Shown here in pieces: positions 6,877 through 14,147 of a stretch of DNA of 20,097 nucleotides. The DNA comes from Desulfobacterales bacterium (GTDB taxonomy: Bacteria; Desulfobacterota; Desulfobacteria; Desulfobacterales; C00003060). The position numbers and the translations under genes are program-made. The notes under the pieces were generated by a model. The model was not told the DNA's origin. It was given only the letters and a program-made list of their open reading frames with translations, and searched no databases. How positions within the stretch are numbered: the first letter of the stretch is position 1; the number at the start of each line of letters is the position of its first letter. Location: assembly GCA_030668505.1 (NCBI GenBank), contig DAOUTV010000004.1, positions 1 through 20,097 on the forward strand, read 5' to 3'.

Positions 6877-7692
6877 CCAAGCCCTGACCGCTCTGTCCAC
6901 CAGATCATAGTATTTAAGAGATCCTCCCAGGCCTCGTCTGCCAAAAAAATAGTTGATCTCCAGAAAAAAGGGAGAAGCTTCCTTTTCATTCTGTGGAAAC
7001 AGAAGGTCAAAGCCTGCAAGGTTGATCCCGGTCTTCAAGCAAAAATCAGACACTACAGCCTCCCCTGCCTCCTGAAGCTCGGGATCTGCCTCATGATCAA
7101 TAATAGCACCGGCCTTTAGGCTGGTCAGAAACCGTGATGGATCTTGCTGCACGCGCCAGTAGCTGAAAAATTCGCCTCCTATCACCACAACACGCAGACT
7201 CCGGCCACCGCAAGCAACATATTCCTGAAGTAAAAAACCTTTCTGTCCGCTTTGCTCTGCCACTTGCATCCATTGTAAGGTCTCTCTTAAGGCCTCTTCG
7301 CTTTCTAGCAACAAAACCCCCTCTCCCTCCCCGCCCCAGTCTGCCTTGAAGACACAGGGAAAATTTAGCGGACACGTTAGAGAGTCCTGCCCATAATGAC
7401 CGTAGTAGGAAGAAAGTGTCTCAAAGGAATAGGTTTGTGGAAAAGACGCCCCTATTTGTCGAAACAGCCGGGCCTGGCCCAGTTTGCCCGGAAAATCAAA
7501 GCGGGCATCATAGCCGGGAAAGACATGGTCGCAATGCTTACGGCACAGCCGGTAAAGGGCTTCACTGCATCCCTGGGGGAGGATAACGGCCTGCGCCATG
7601 GAAATGGCGGCCCGATCATCATCATTAGGCAGCCTACCGGCACATAAAATATTCTTGTCCGCCACAATGTTCGGATGAAATGACAGGATCAT
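6850..7692 (-). CDS. ATP-grasp family ligase-like protein (RimK-type fold)
   Basis: This 280-residue protein has ATP-grasp features: K116 in PCVFKADWG, a glycine-rich loop WGGEGEGV (119-126), the hinge acceptor region LLQEYV (Q156, E157), then metal-binding candidates D229 (AGFDLLF), E245 and N247 in FFLEINYFFG. It resembles RimK-like carboxylate-amine ligases, which join an acid to an amine using ATP, but the substrates are unknown. I chose the ATG at 7692, one base after the era stop codon, with AGGAGG 13 bases upstream; an ATG at 7728 would overlap era by 35 bp and lacks a ribosome binding site. Its context immediately behind era suggests cotranscription with it. The 3' end overlaps the helicase gene by 27 bp. 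Confidence 0.78.
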   Translation of the reverse strand: MILSFHPNIVADKNILCAGRLPNDDDRAAISMAQAVILPQGCSEALYRLCRKHCDHVFPGYDARFDFPGKLGQARLFRQIGASFPQTYSFETLSSYYGHYGQDSLTCPLNFPCVFKADWGGEGEGVLLLESEEALRETLQWMQVAEQSGQKGFLLQEYVACGGRSLRVVVIGGEFFSYWRVQQDPSRFLTSLKAGAIIDHEADPELQEAGEAVVSDFCLKTGINLAGFDLLFPQNEKEASPFFLEINYFFGRRGLGGSLKYYDLVDRAVRAWLSSLGLGL

Positions 7693-7693
7693 G

Positions 7694-8581
7694 TTAGTAT
7701 CCGAACCTCCTGATAGCTCTTTCATCACGCGTCCAGTTCTTCTGAACCCGAACCCATAGCTTCAAAAAAACCTTGCGCCCCACCATGCGCTCGATGTCCT
7801 CTCTGGCCTGCTCCCCTATGCGCTTGAGCATTCTCCCTGCCTTGCCTATGATGATCCCTTTTTGGGAATTCCGCTCTACATGGATAGCGGCATGAATGTC
7901 GACCATGTTTTTGTCGGGGCGTTTTTTGAAGGACTCCACCGTAACGGCTACAGCATAAGGAATCTCCTCTCCGGTCAGGCGGAATACTTTTTCCCGTATA
8001 ATCTCTGCTGCGATAAAGCGTTCCGTCTGATCCGTAACGGTCTCCTCCGGATAATAGCGTGGCCCCTCCGGAAGCACGGCAACCATCTCTGCCACAAGTT
8101 CGTCAAGCTGTATGCGCTCAAGGGCGGATATGGGCACTATGGCTCGGAAAGGATAGGCATTTTGCCATTGTTCTATTTGGGGAAGGAGCCTTCCCTTTTC
8201 CATCAGGTCAACCTTATTTATGGTTAAAATAACCGGCAAGTCTCTCTTTCTAAGATATTTAAGGATAATACCATCTGAGGGATTATCAGGATAAGTCGCA
8301 TCAGTAAGAAACACGACCAAATCTACATCCCCCATAACCTTCATGGCCACCTCCACCATGCGCACGTTCAAAGTCCCTCTAGCCCGATGAATACCAGGGG
8401 TATCCAAGAAGATAAGCTGTGCTTCGGGCTGATGGACCACTCCCAGGATGCGGTGGCGGGTAGTCTGTGGTTTTTCAGAGGTAATGGCAATCTTTTGGCC
8501 AAGCAGTTGATTCAACAGGGTCGATTTTCCCACATTGGGGGCACCGATAATGGCAATAAATCCGGATCTAGATGGGCTCAT
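7694..8581 (-). CDS. era: GTPase Era
   Basis: This is a 295-residue Era, the GTPase that binds the 3' end of 16S rRNA and acts in 30S assembly. The G1 loop GAPNVGKST is at 13-21, followed by the TTRH switch region (40-43), G3 DTPG (60-63), G4 NKVD (122-125) and G5 around VPISAL. A C-terminal KH domain contains IHVERNSQKGIIIGKAG and ends with KLWVRVQKNWTRDERAIRRFGY. The length is normal. The ATG has AGGGG seven bases upstream. It is the first gene of a two-gene unit with the ATP-grasp gene; its usual partner rnc is not in this window. The region upstream is a 718-bp repeat-filled gap that separates it from the divergent symporter gene. Confidence 0.97.
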   Translation of the reverse strand: MSPSRSGFIAIIGAPNVGKSTLLNQLLGQKIAITSEKPQTTRHRILGVVHQPEAQLIFLDTPGIHRARGTLNVRMVEVAMKVMGDVDLVVFLTDATYPDNPSDGIILKYLRKRDLPVILTINKVDLMEKGRLLPQIEQWQNAYPFRAIVPISALERIQLDELVAEMVAVLPEGPRYYPEETVTDQTERFIAAEIIREKVFRLTGEEIPYAVAVTVESFKKRPDKNMVDIHAAIHVERNSQKGIIIGKAGRMLKRIGEQAREDIERMVGRKVFLKLWVRVQKNWTRDERAIRRFGY

Positions 8582-8632
8582 CTAATTACCCCTAAGACTT
8601 GCATCTCAATGTTATTACCTTAAAGGCCGTTC

Positions 8633-8830
8633 CTTTAAAGTCCCCCTTTTATAAAGGGGGATTTAGGCCTGCCCTGGCGCGACTTGGTCGGTATATATCG
8701 TAACCTAAGTAGTTATGTTCGATCACCCTTTTTCGCAACGCATCAAAGCCAGGTCTGGGCCAGGGGGGATTTTCAAACTCTCCAAAGAAATCCCCCCTTC
8801 CCCCCTTTACAAAAGGGGGGATATTTTGAG
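8633..8830. repeat. CCCCCTTT/AAAGGGGG hairpin repeats upstream of era
   Basis: TCCCCCTTT-TAT-AAAGGGGGA (8641-8661) is a near-perfect hairpin, and a second, CCCCCCTTT...AAAGGGGGGA, lies at about 8800-8821. Between them are CAGGGGGGATTTTCAAA and other pieces resembling the interior of the element at 5211-5367. The two regions appear to be members of one repeat family, though this copy lacks the AATGCTGTTG termini. No coding sequence is seen. Confidence 0.6.
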
Positions 8831-8971
8831 CTTAAGTTAATGAAATTGACTTGTATCTGAGGATCTCTCTCCCGCTCTGTGAAAAATCAGCAAAATCCTT
8901 ACATGGCTGAAATATAGCCGAGCCATGCATTGATGTCAATTGAAGCTCTCTGTAGCAGGCTGCAAGGAATT

Positions 8972-9113
8972 GAGACCTTTGCAAAACTGTCATTTTTTCG
9001 TGATGCGGCGTCAGGCTTCGAATTTTAATCCTCGAAATACATAATGTATTCCTCCGATTAAAATTTTTGCCTTCCTTGCCTGACAAAAAAATGTCGCGTT
9101 TTTCAAAGGTCTC
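8972..9113. repeat. Long imperfect palindrome of about 142 bp (MITE-like)
   Basis: GAGACCTTTG (8972-8981) pairs with CAAAGGTCTC (9104-9113), and pairing continues imperfectly inward: CATTTTTT with AAAAAAATG, GTCAGGC with GCCTGAC, AATTTTAATC with GATTAAAATT. The centre is the perfect palindrome AATACATAATGTATT (9036-9050). RNA from either strand would fold into one long hairpin. Two open frames that cross it on opposite strands are mirror images caused by the palindrome and are not called as genes. From 9114 to 9299 I see no gene; a weak promoter-like TTGCAG (9208) with TAAGAT (9233) may serve the symporter. Confidence 0.65.
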
Positions 9114-9299
9114 GAATTTTGAGCTTACAAACATCAAAAAACCCCGCAAACTATATTGTAGTTATTTGGGCATCAGCCCGAAGAAATTTGACCCCAACAC
9201 GATTCGCTTGCAGTTTCGGATCAGATTCGGCATAAGATATAGACTTCGAAGGAATTCTTATCGGACCGATCATACAAGGGGAAAGGGAATCATCTCGCC

Positions 9300-11054
9300 A
9301 TGGGACAATTAATGGAAACGATTTGTCACATCAATGATTTCTTGTGGGGTGCCTGGACGCTTTATGTTCTGCTCGGGGCAGGCATAGTTTTTACGCTCTG
9401 GACTAAGTTCTCACAGTTCAAAATCCTCACCCATGGCGTGGCCGTCACCAGGGGTAAGTATGACAAGGCTGATGATCCGGGCGTCATCAACCATTTCCAG
9501 GCTCTTTCGGCAGCCTTGTCCGCAACCATAGGCTTGGGCAACATCGGTGGTGTAGCCGTAGCCATAGCCCTGGGGGGACCCGGTGCGCTGTTCTGGATGT
9601 GGATTGTTGGATTTTTTGGTATGGCGCTCAAAGCCGTGGAGATTACCCTGGCCATGTTGTACCGCAATACCGACGACCCGGATGATCCGCATGGCGGGGC
9701 TATGTGGGTCATCCACAACACTGTTGGAGCTAAAGGCGGATTCTCGTTGGTGGTGGCGAAAACCCTCGGGGTTATTTTCTGCATCACGCTGCTGATCATG
9801 ACCATGGCGGGGGGTAATATGTTCCAGACCTGGAATGTGGCTGACTTGACGCTTAATTATTTCGGGGTTCCCAAGATAGCAACCGGCATTGTCTTGGCCA
9901 TTTTGGTCGGATTGGTAATCGTCGGCGGGATCAAACGGATTGGCCAAGTGGCCGCCAGACTTGTTCCTATTATGTGTGTCCTTTATTTGCTTTCCTCACT
10001 GGCCGTTTTGGCTGTGAATGTGCAAGAGATTCCATCCATGTTTGCTCTGATTTTCAGGTGTGCTTTCGCGAAGACGGAGGCTGCGGGTGCCTTTCTAGGC
10101 GGAACATTCGGATTCGTTTTCGCTCAGGGTATGAAAAGGGCGTTATTTTCAAACGAAGCGGGTCTGGGTTCCGCGCCTATAGCGCATGCCGCGGCCAAGA
10201 CAAATGAGCCGGCCCGGGAAGGAATTGTGGGCGGAATGGGCCCGTTTATTGACACGCTTTGTATATGCAGCCTCACCGCTTTGGTCATCATTTCCACCGG
10301 CACTTGGAACCGTGGACCGATCGGCGAGATGACAGGTGTAGTTGAGCTTGTTAAGAACGAAGGCAAGATCGAGCTGGTCGCGCCGGAACAGGTGAGTGCC
10401 TTGCCCGAACTTCCGCAAGGCGAAACCTGGAAAGTTAATACACAGGTATTTTTCCTGCTCAGGATACCCGTTGATCAAGAAGGGGCATGGAAACATATCA
10501 GGATATACGGAACCATTCAGGGAGATCGTCTGGGAAAACCCCGAACCATAGAATGGGAAGAAATACCTGTTGGCGCTCAGTGGGTCCTTGACAAAGAGGG
10601 TAAAACCGTCAAGGGTGTCTTTCGCAACTTTGCGGGTGCTACCCTGACGGGCCACGCCTTTGATCGTGCCTTCCCCGGACTTGGCAAGTGGCTGGTTACG
10701 CTTGCCGCGTGGTTCTTTGCCGTCTCGACCATGATCTCGTGGAGTTACTACGGTGAGCAGGGGGTGGTATACATGTTTGGCAAGAGGGCTGTTCTGCCTT
10801 ACCAGCTTATATTCCTTCTTCTGGCGGTAGTGGGTGCTTTCCTGGTGAAAAACAATACCGAACTCGGGGCGTTAGCCGATTTTGGCACCGGTTGGATGTT
10901 ATGGGCCAACATGCTCATCGTACTTACGATGGGACACCTGGCCGTAAAAAGTCTGGATGATTATTTCAAGCGGCTGGAAGCCGGAGCATTTAAACCCCAA
11001 AGTGCAACAAACGGATCGTCCAGTCATAAGGAAAAAAGGGGTATTGCATCTTAA
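9300..11054 (+). CDS. Sodium:alanine/glycine symporter family protein (AGCS) with an extra soluble insert
   Basis: The 584-residue membrane protein belongs to the AGCS family (agcS/dagA/YaaJ type), which imports small neutral amino acids with Na+. Signatures seen are SATIGLGNIGGVAVAIALGG (74-93), GGPGALFWMW (92-101), the K/E pair in ALKAVEITLAMLYR (109-122), GMKRALFSNEAGLGSAPIAHAAA (277-299), and AVSTMISWSYYGEQ (474-487). Usual members have about 440-480 residues. The surplus is an insert at about 338-447, hydrophilic and strand-rich (KHIRIYGTIQGDRLGKPRTI), placed between two late membrane segments. The tail after 555 is hydrophilic. The ATG at 9300 has AAAGGGA upstream; the ATG at 9312 is an alternative. 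The gene sits between two palindromic repeats. No glycine riboswitch was recognised upstream. Confidence 0.92.
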   Translation: MGQLMETICHINDFLWGAWTLYVLLGAGIVFTLWTKFSQFKILTHGVAVTRGKYDKADDPGVINHFQALSAALSATIGLGNIGGVAVAIALGGPGALFWMWIVGFFGMALKAVEITLAMLYRNTDDPDDPHGGAMWVIHNTVGAKGGFSLVVAKTLGVIFCITLLIMTMAGGNMFQTWNVADLTLNYFGVPKIATGIVLAILVGLVIVGGIKRIGQVAARLVPIMCVLYLLSSLAVLAVNVQEIPSMFALIFRCAFAKTEAAGAFLGGTFGFVFAQGMKRALFSNEAGLGSAPIAHAAAKTNEPAREGIVGGMGPFIDTLCICSLTALVIISTGTWNRGPIGEMTGVVELVKNEGKIELVAPEQVSALPELPQGETWKVNTQVFFLLRIPVDQEGAWKHIRIYGTIQGDRLGKPRTIEWEEIPVGAQWVLDKEGKTVKGVFRNFAGATLTGHAFDRAFPGLGKWLVTLAAWFFAVSTMISWSYYGEQGVVYMFGKRAVLPYQLIFLLLAVVGAFLVKNNTELGALADFGTGWMLWANMLIVLTMGHLAVKSLDDYFKRLEAGAFKPQSATNGSSSHKEKRGIAS

Positions 11055-11102
11055 GGGCTTGTTGCCCAAACCCGCTTCTTGTGTTTGTGGCGCACGTTAC
11101 TA

Positions 11103-11282
11103 AGGGCTCGCGCAAAAACAACTTGGCAGAATTGGCGCTCAGATTTGGGTTAGATTTGGCCGATCCGATTGAGCAAAACCGCAGGAATAGCAGGCTATTT
11201 CGATGGTTTTGCGAATGAGTATCGGCCAAAGAAAGCCTGAAGCTGGGATGCCAAAATGGTAAGTTATTTTTGGGCGAGCCCT
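11103..11282. repeat. Long imperfect palindrome of about 180 bp (MITE-like) upstream of mgsA
   Basis: The ends AGGGCTCG (11103-11110) and CGAGCCCT (11275-11282) are inverted copies. Inward, GCAAAAACAACTT pairs with AAGTTATTTTTGGGC, TTTGGCCGAT with ATCGGCCAAA, GAGCAAAACC with GGTTTTGCG, and the centre is AATAGC-AG-GCTATT (11186-11199). No open frame of note is inside. Its right end is about 10 bases from the mgsA ribosome binding site, so any mgsA promoter must lie in or beyond it. Confidence 0.65.
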
Positions 11283-11312
11283 AAGGACATCTAGAGAGGA
11301 ATCAATTGTAAA

Positions 11313-11747
11313 ATGAAGAAGAAAAAAAGGATTGCTTTAGTCGCCCACGACCAACGGAAAGAGGATTTGCTAAGTTGGGTTAAATATAATGCCGATGTGT
11401 TATCCAAGCATGAATTGTATGCGACCGGGACAACCGGGAAGATTATATCCGAGGCATGTTCAATAGATATTCATAGACTGAAAAGTGGGCCTCTTGGTGG
11501 AGACCAACAGCTCGGTGCTATGATAGCCGATGGCCAGCTTGATATATTGATATTCCTGTGGGACCCTATGACGACCCAGCCACACGATGTAGATATAAAG
11601 GCATTACTCAGAATGTCGGTACTATATAATCTACCAGTAGCCTGTAATAGATCCACCGCAGATTTCATCATATCAAGCCGCCTGTTTGATGGGGAATACG
11701 AACCTACAATTAAAGATTATAGTAAATACATAAGCAGAAGCATATAG
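11313..11747 (+). CDS. mgsA: Methylglyoxal synthase
   Basis: This 144-residue protein is MgsA, which converts dihydroxyacetone phosphate to methylglyoxal and phosphate, a bypass that frees phosphate when sugar phosphates build up. The family hallmarks are all present: LVAHDQRK (H12), the phosphate-binding ATGTTGK (38-43), SGPLGGDQQ with the catalytic aspartate D64, DPMTTQPHDVDIKALLR with H91, and CNRSTAD (111-117). The length is close to the usual 150. The ATG has GAGGA 12 bases upstream, which is long. The upstream palindrome nearly abuts the ribosome binding site. The gene appears to be monocistronic; no glyoxalase gene is nearby. Confidence 0.95.
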   Translation: MKKKKRIALVAHDQRKEDLLSWVKYNADVLSKHELYATGTTGKIISEACSIDIHRLKSGPLGGDQQLGAMIADGQLDILIFLWDPMTTQPHDVDIKALLRMSVLYNLPVACNRSTADFIISSRLFDGEYEPTIKDYSKYISRSI

Positions 11748-11802
11748 TCCCGGCATGGCTTTCGTGCTGACAAAAAGACTAATAAATCTATAGCCTTATA
11801 GT

Positions 11803-11885
11803 GTTAACTTCCACGGGTCACATTAACCGATGTTAAAGCTTGGCAATTAGCTTAACGCATGTTAATCTGTGAGAGCTGGGTTAAC
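11803..11885 (+). promoter_or_regulatory. Symmetric operator array for the HTH-Doc module
   Basis: Two perfect palindromes of the form TTAAC-N4-GTTAA lie at 11823-11836 (TTAACCGATGTTAA) and 11852-11865 (TTAACGCATGTTAA). They are flanked by GTTAAC at 11803-11808 and 11880-11885. Centre-to-centre distances are 24, 29 and 24 bp, so the array itself is symmetric. The sites overlap the predicted promoter, which fits autorepression by the HTH antitoxin. The sites are seen; the binding protein is inferred. Confidence 0.72.
11840..11868 (+). promoter_or_regulatory. Predicted sigma-70 promoter of the toxin-antitoxin operon
   Basis: A -35 box TTGGCA (11840-11845) and a -10 box TAATCT (11863-11868) are separated by 17 bp. 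The -10 box overlaps the second TTAAC palindrome. Transcription would start near 11875, giving a leader of about 30 bases with GAGG at 11895-11898. Confidence 0.55.
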
Positions 11886-11906
11886 ATTATCATTGAGGCA
11901 AAAGCC

Positions 11907-12164
11907 ATGACTAACAAAAAGTACGTTACTATCCCAGAACTGGCCAAGCTTCTCGGGGTCAGCCGCATCGCCGTTTACAATCGGGTGAAGAAAGGACAGA
12001 TCCCTGCCACAAAGATAGGCCGGACATACGTTATTACCGACCAGACTATCGCAAACATCCTTGGGAAGGAAGTGTCAGGAAGAGGAAAGAAACGTATAGA
12101 TGCCGCTGTTCACAAAACAGTCCGGGAATACGGCGAAGTCCTAAAGCAATTGGGCAAGGAATGA
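11907..12164 (+). CDS. HTH (excisionase/MerR-type) antitoxin of a Doc module
   Basis: This 85-residue protein has an excisionase-type helix-turn-helix at residues about 4-45 (YVTIPELAKLLGVSRIAVYNRVKKGQIPATKIGRTYVI), then a basic linker and a C-terminal helix (RIDAAVHKTVREYGEVLKQL) of the sort that neutralises a toxin. I chose the ATG at 11907, which has GAGG eight bases upstream; an in-frame ATG at 11859 falls inside an operator palindrome and before the expected transcription start. Its stop overlaps the toxin start (ATGA), the classic antitoxin-toxin coupling. It is inferred to bind the TTAAC-N4-GTTAA sites upstream. The role is inferred from context; the DNA-binding domain is clear. Confidence 0.85.
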   Translation: MTNKKYVTIPELAKLLGVSRIAVYNRVKKGQIPATKIGRTYVITDQTIANILGKEVSGRGKKRIDAAVHKTVREYGEVLKQLGKE

Positions 12165-12580
12165 TGAGAATCATCACGGTAGCAGACGTAGAATACCTTG
12201 CCTTCCGACTCGCAAAGGAACATCTAGCTTTCAATGAGCCACCAGATTTTTCTACCCGGTTTCCAAATGTGCTTGAAAGCTGTGTGGTGACACCGTTTCA
12301 GAGGTTCTCCGGCAAGGCCTTGTACCCCACGCTTGTCGCCAAGGCCGGCATTCTCTTTTACCTTATGATCAAGAACCATCCATTTCAGAATGGTAACAAG
12401 AGAATTGCTATAACCACCTTGCTCGCATTCTTGCACGGTAACAAAAAATGGCTCGAGGCTGACACCCAAGAATTGTACAATTTCACAGTGTGGGTAGCAA
12501 TGAGTCCGGCCGAATTCAAAGAACAGGTTGTTTCGGCTATCCAGAAGTTCATTAGAAATCACCTAACAGATACGGACTAG
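12161..12580 (+). CDS. Doc/Fic-family toxin (death-on-curing type)
   Basis: This 139-residue protein has the Fic fold core of the Doc group: H73-P-F-Q-N-G-N-K-R81 is the active-site loop (Fic consensus HxFx[D/E]GNxR), preceded by AKAGILFYLMIKN and followed by IAITTLLAFLHGNKKWLEADTQELYNF. As in Doc, Lys80 replaces the last glycine of the Fic motif. P1 Doc phosphorylates EF-Tu and stops translation; a similar activity is only inferred here. Position 77 is Asn where Fic and Doc usually have Asp or Glu for metal binding. The start overlaps the antitoxin stop; ATGATG offers two possible initiators, and AAGGA lies directly before. It is the second gene of a two-gene toxin-antitoxin operon. Confidence 0.85.
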   Translation: MMRIITVADVEYLAFRLAKEHLAFNEPPDFSTRFPNVLESCVVTPFQRFSGKALYPTLVAKAGILFYLMIKNHPFQNGNKRIAITTLLAFLHGNKKWLEADTQELYNFTVWVAMSPAEFKEQVVSAIQKFIRNHLTDTD

Positions 12581-12670
12581 CCTGCCCAATCGTGGGATTA
12601 TCAGACCTACACAGGCTGTTGCCAAACTGAGGTTTCATTGAGCGGCCATTAAAAGTTTTGTAGTAGATAC

Positions 12671-12690
12671 CCACGGGCCTACGCCCGTGG
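12671..12690 (+). terminator. Stem-loop after the toxin gene
   Basis: CCACGGGC-CTAC-GCCCGTGG is a perfect 8-bp GC-rich stem with a 4-base loop, 90 bases after the toxin stop. It is followed by CACTTTATT rather than a true U-run, so termination is plausible but not certain. It could also be a dispersed palindrome. Confidence 0.4.
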
Positions 12691-12755
12691 CACTTTATTG
12701 CGGAAGTGTTTGTTATTGAGGATTTCGCACCCTCAAACTCCCGCGTACATTAAGG

Positions 12756-12797
12756 ATGACATTCACCCCCGCCCTTACGGACGGGGTCCTTTGTCAT
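12756..12797 (+). other. GC-rich stem-loop upstream of the aminopeptidase gene
   Basis: ATGAC (12756-12760) can pair with GTCAT (12793-12797), enclosing CCCCCG (12766-12771) with CGGGG (12782-12786). The structure ends 39 bases before the start codon of the aminopeptidase gene. The open frame that spans it does not look like protein. Function is unknown. Confidence 0.3.
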
Positions 12798-12836
12798 ATT
12801 TTGATAGGAAAAAATTCAAGTTGAGGGGGCTCGATT

Positions 12837-14036
12837 ATGCTTACAGACATACAATTAGACCGCTATGCAGATGTCTTGCTGTGGGGGCTAAAGACCGCAA
12901 GGAACGGCAACTTCAAAAAAAATGACATTATTTTGATTCGCTACGATCCTGCTGCCACGATGATGGCTGAGCGCCTTCACGAAAAGGTTCTTGATATGGG
13001 GATGCACCCGGTCCTGCGCGTGGACTCGACAACCGAAATGCAGCGTTGTTTTTACAAAAAAGCCAATAACAAACAACTTGTTTTCCAGCCACCCGGAGTG
13101 AAGGAGTTATACAAACATTTGAACGGCTCCATATATCTCCATGCCCCGGAATCTCTGACCCATCTCAGCGACGTTGATCCAAGAAAGATTTCAAAGGCGC
13201 TGGTCTCCAGGAAGCCGCTTCGCGATATCCTGGATAAACGAGAAGAAGTGGGGGCCTTTGGTTGGACCCTTTGTATGCTGCCAACCCCAGAGCTGGCAAA
13301 GCGTGCGGGGCTTTCCATGAGGCAGTATACAAATCAGATTATCAAAGCGTGTTATCTTGATAGAAACGATCCGGTTCAAGGATGGAAGACCTTTTTCAAA
13401 GAGGCCTCGGCCGTTAAAAAATGGATCAACAGCATGGATGTGAAACACTATCATATCGAGTCCGAAAAGATTGACCTCAAAATCACGCCGGGGCACAGAA
13501 GGAAGTGGATCGGAATCTCGGGACACAATATTCCCAGCTTTGAAATCTTTCTTTCCCCTGACTGGAGAGGAACCGAAGGTTTTTATTTTGCGAACCAACC
13601 TTCTTTCCGAAGCGGAAATTATGTGGAGGCCGTGAAATTGGAGTTCAGGAAGGGAAAGGCCGTGAAGGCCTCGGCAAAAAAAGGAAAAAATTTCCTGATC
13701 AAACAGCTATCAATGGATAAAGGTGCATGCAGGGTTGGAGAGTTTTCCTTGACCGACAAGCGATTCTCCAGGATTAATAAGTTTATGGCGAATACCCTTT
13801 TTGATGAAAACTATGGAGGCCGTTACGGAAACTGCCACATTGCCCTGGGTGCATCATATTCAGATACCTACGACGGAAATCCCTCTGAGCTGACAAAGGA
13901 GAAGAAGCGGCGATTAGGATTCAATGATTCGGCCCTTCACTGGGACCTGGTGAACACGGAAAAAAAGAGAGTCACTGCCTATCTGAGTTCCGGAAGCCGG
14001 GTGATCGTTTACGACAATGGGGAGTTCAAATACTGA
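12837..14036 (+). CDS. M29-family (thermophilic-type) metallo-aminopeptidase
   Basis: This 399-residue protein matches the M29 aminopeptidase family (aminopeptidase T/S, PepS, AmpS), which releases N-terminal residues using two metal ions. The metal ligands expected for the family can be placed: E236 in HNIPSFEIFLSP, E302 in VGEFSLT, H334 in NCHIALG, Y341 in GASY, H368 and D370 in SALHWDLV. The N-terminal half (LLWGLKTARNGNFKKNDIILIRYDP) is the usual substrate-size domain. Length is normal. GAGGGGG ends seven bases before the ATG. It is flanked by the toxin module and by an ATP-grasp gene 111 bases downstream on the same strand. Cytoplasmic; a role in peptide turnover is inferred. Confidence 0.9.
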   Translation: MLTDIQLDRYADVLLWGLKTARNGNFKKNDIILIRYDPAATMMAERLHEKVLDMGMHPVLRVDSTTEMQRCFYKKANNKQLVFQPPGVKELYKHLNGSIYLHAPESLTHLSDVDPRKISKALVSRKPLRDILDKREEVGAFGWTLCMLPTPELAKRAGLSMRQYTNQIIKACYLDRNDPVQGWKTFFKEASAVKKWINSMDVKHYHIESEKIDLKITPGHRRKWIGISGHNIPSFEIFLSPDWRGTEGFYFANQPSFRSGNYVEAVKLEFRKGKAVKASAKKGKNFLIKQLSMDKGACRVGEFSLTDKRFSRINKFMANTLFDENYGGRYGNCHIALGASYSDTYDGNPSELTKEKKRRLGFNDSALHWDLVNTEKKRVTAYLSSGSRVIVYDNGEFKY

Positions 14037-14147
14037 CAGGCAGGTGGGTCCGCATCTTTCGATGAACTCAAGATGCCCCGAACTAATTCGAAGGGCACCG
14101 GGCGGTTCACAGAGCCTGTAGGGCCATAGCCGTATAAGGATTCGATC

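Noticed and set aside
8832..9149. 105-codon open frame on the minus strand
   Set aside because: It is built mostly from the 8972-9113 palindrome, and a mirror frame appears on the other strand; no protein family features.
9150..9299. Glycine riboswitch or sigma-54 promoter upstream of the symporter
   Set aside because: No glycine aptamer core motifs were found, and the TTGCA at 9208 lacks the matching GG element at the right distance.
9067..9312. 81-codon plus-strand open frame before the symporter
   Set aside because: Starts within the palindrome, is very rich in Arg/Phe from AT-rich non-coding DNA and overlaps the symporter start.
12698..12925. 75-codon open frame overlapping the aminopeptidase start
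   Set aside because: Composition is not protein-like and it spans a GC-rich stem-loop; the M29 gene has a good ribosome binding site and clear homology.
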